DNA from: Phycisphaerae bacterium
Lineage (GTDB): Bacteria; Planctomycetota; Phycisphaerae; UBA1845
Reading direction: 5' to 3'
Length of the DNA: 5,511 nucleotides
Assembly (NCBI GenBank): GCA_028277545.1
Contig: JANQGB010000223.1
Span: 1 to 5,511 of the forward strand
How positions within the stretch are numbered: position 1 is the first letter of the stretch; every line of letters begins with the position of its first letter. Shown here piece after piece: positions 4,426 through 5,511 of the stretch. The notes beneath the pieces were generated by a model. It was given only the letters and a program-made list of their open reading frames with translations. It searched no databases and was not told where the DNA came from. The position numbers and the translations under genes are program-made.

Positions 4426-5511
4426 GTGGCCGTTCAGGATGACCCGATGCAAGAGGTACCCGGCGACGGCGCCGATGTCCACGTCGTACGGCTGCTGGAC
4501 GAGTTTCTCAAGCGCCAGGAGGCGGGCAGCGCCCCCGGCGAGGAGGATCTGCTGGCAGCTCACCCCGAATGTGCTGCTGAGTTACGTGAACACCTGGCAC
4601 TGGTGCGGCACCTGACGCCGAGGCACCATCGGATCGCAGAGTTACTTTCGCGAGGAATCCTCCAGTCGAGCCCGAGTGGGCAATGCGCTGCCCTTCTAGA
4701 CGACTATCAAGTCCACCGCGTGTTGGGCGAGGGGGGCATGGGTATCGTCCTGGATGGTTACGATCCCAGGCTCCAACGGCGTATCGCGCTGAAGGTGCTG
4801 CGGCCGGAACTGGCTGGCGACGCGGTTGCGCTGGAGCGGCTCGAGCGCGAAGCCAAGGCCGCCGGAGCACTTCAACACCCCAATGTAGTGACCATCTACA
4901 GTCTCGGGATGGCGTGCAGTGCCCCATACATCGTGATGGAACGCGTGGGTGGGCCGAGCCTCGCGGCGGTGGTTCACATGCGCGGTCCGCTGCCAGCCCC
5001 TACGGTGCGAGAGATCTTCTGCCATATCCTTGACGCACTGGCCGCTGCCCACCAAGCCGGGCTCATTCACCGGGACATCAAGTCTTCGAACATCCTGGTG
5101 GTCGGACTTGACCCTGTAGACGCTGCTCCGGATACAGGCGAGGGCGCGCGTGACATGCAATCGCCAACTCTGTCGGCGTCGGTTGGGCCATCAGGAGGCG
5201 GTGCAGGTGATGGCGCCCGGATCGCGGTGAAGATCGCTGACTTCGGGTTGGCGAGACTACGCTCGTCGCGAGCTACGCTTACGGAGCACGGTTCCGTCCT
5301 TGGCACGCCAGACTACATGAGTCCCGAACAGGCCCGCGGCGATACCGAGATTGATCACCGCACCGACCTGTATTCGGCCGGTGTCGTTCTGTATGAGATG
5401 TTGACCGGACGCACACCGTTCCATGCCGACACGCCGACGGCCACGATCCGCCGGATTCTCGACGAAGTGCCGCAGGACCCACGACAGATGAACGACGGCG
5501 CTGATCCGTAT
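4426..5511 (+). CDS. PknB-like Ser/Thr protein kinase, C-terminus beyond the window
   Basis: The frame is open to the last base, giving 362 residues. Residues about 18-64 form a helical leader (L-L-D-E-F-L 23-28, H-P-E-C-A-A-E-L 46-53) common before planctomycete kinase domains. The kinase domain begins near 94. Its Gly-rich loop is G-E-G-G-M-G (101-106), the ATP-binding lysine is Lys123, and the helix C glutamate is probably Glu142. The catalytic loop is H-R-D-I-K-S-S-N (215-222) with Asp217 as base. The Mg-binding motif is D-F-G (272-274). G-T-P-D-Y-M-S-P-E (293-301) is the P+1 loop and APE-equivalent, and Asp314 with Gly319 marks helix F. All key catalytic residues are present, so it should be active and phosphorylate Ser/Thr on unknown targets. 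Between Leu224 and Val268 there is an extra Gly/Ser/Ala/Asp-rich stretch of about 36 residues where most relatives have a few residues. The missing C-terminal part often holds a membrane segment and sensor repeats in this group. No sigma factor gene lies directly upstream. Confidence 0.95.
   Translation, partial: MAVQDDPMQEVPGDGADVHVVRLLDEFLKRQEAGSAPGEEDLLAAHPECAAELREHLALVRHLTPRHHRIAELLSRGILQSSPSGQCAALLDDYQVHRVLGEGGMGIVLDGYDPRLQRRIALKVLRPELAGDAVALERLEREAKAAGALQHPNVVTIYSLGMACSAPYIVMERVGGPSLAAVVHMRGPLPAPTVREIFCHILDALAAAHQAGLIHRDIKSSNILVVGLDPVDAAPDTGEGARDMQSPTLSASVGPSGGGAGDGARIAVKIADFGLARLRSSRATLTEHGSVLGTPDYMSPEQARGDTEIDHRTDLYSAGVVLYEMLTGRTPFHADTPTATIRRILDEVPQDPRQMNDGADPY
5107..5220 (+). other. 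Insert in the kinase between catalytic loop and DFG
   Basis: This part encodes residues 228-265. It is low in large hydrophobic residues and rich in Gly, Ser, Ala, Asp and Pro, with G-G-G at 257-259. It sits where the kinase fold has a tight beta-hairpin between I-L-V (223-225) and V-K-I-A-D-F-G (268-274). The frame is intact on both sides, so it is an in-frame insertion rather than damage. It contains several Ser/Thr that could be phosphorylated. Confidence 0.8.

Noticed and set aside
4508..5160. Antisense frames over the kinase
   Set aside because: The + strand has every conserved kinase motif in order, so these are shadows.

Overview
The window comes from a high-GC bacterium, most likely a member of the Planctomycetota or a close relative. 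The evidence is indirect. The Ser/Thr kinase has the N-terminal leader typical of planctomycete kinases. There is a small exported protein whose mature start (C-L-P-E-N) resembles short planctomycete secreted proteins. The lipoprotein carries a long acidic low-complexity segment. There is no rRNA, tRNA, CRISPR array, transposase or phage gene, so this is not an obviously mobile region.

Layout: bases 1-480 hold no gene I can support. Bases 481-1896 (+) encode a lipoprotein with a beta-rich N-terminal domain, a 75-residue acidic linker and a C-terminal FKBP-type prolyl isomerase domain. After 39 bases, 1936-2223 (+) encodes a 95-residue exported protein with an acidic tail, probably in the same operon. 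Bases 2224-2655 are a convergent intergenic stretch. Bases 2656-3726 (-) encode a 356-residue cytoplasmic protein that may hold two SUKH (SMI1/KNR4)-like domains. Bases 3727-3959 are a divergent intergenic region with several short inverted repeats. Bases 3960-4274 (+) probably encode a small exported protein of unknown function. Bases 4275-4425 carry consecutive hairpins. Bases 4426-5511 (+) encode the first 362 residues of a PknB-like Ser/Thr kinase that runs off the window.

The first two genes plausibly act together at the cell envelope: a membrane-anchored foldase-like protein and a small secreted protein, both with Asp/Glu-rich disordered segments. The SUKH-like gene and the kinase look like independent transcription units. 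No toxin gene is visible beside the SUKH-like gene, and no sigma factor is visible beside the kinase. The points most worth a second look are the lipoprotein's domain architecture, the insert of about 36 residues between the kinase catalytic loop and its DFG motif, the tandem SUKH-like protein, and the hairpin clusters in the two intergenic regions around the small gene.
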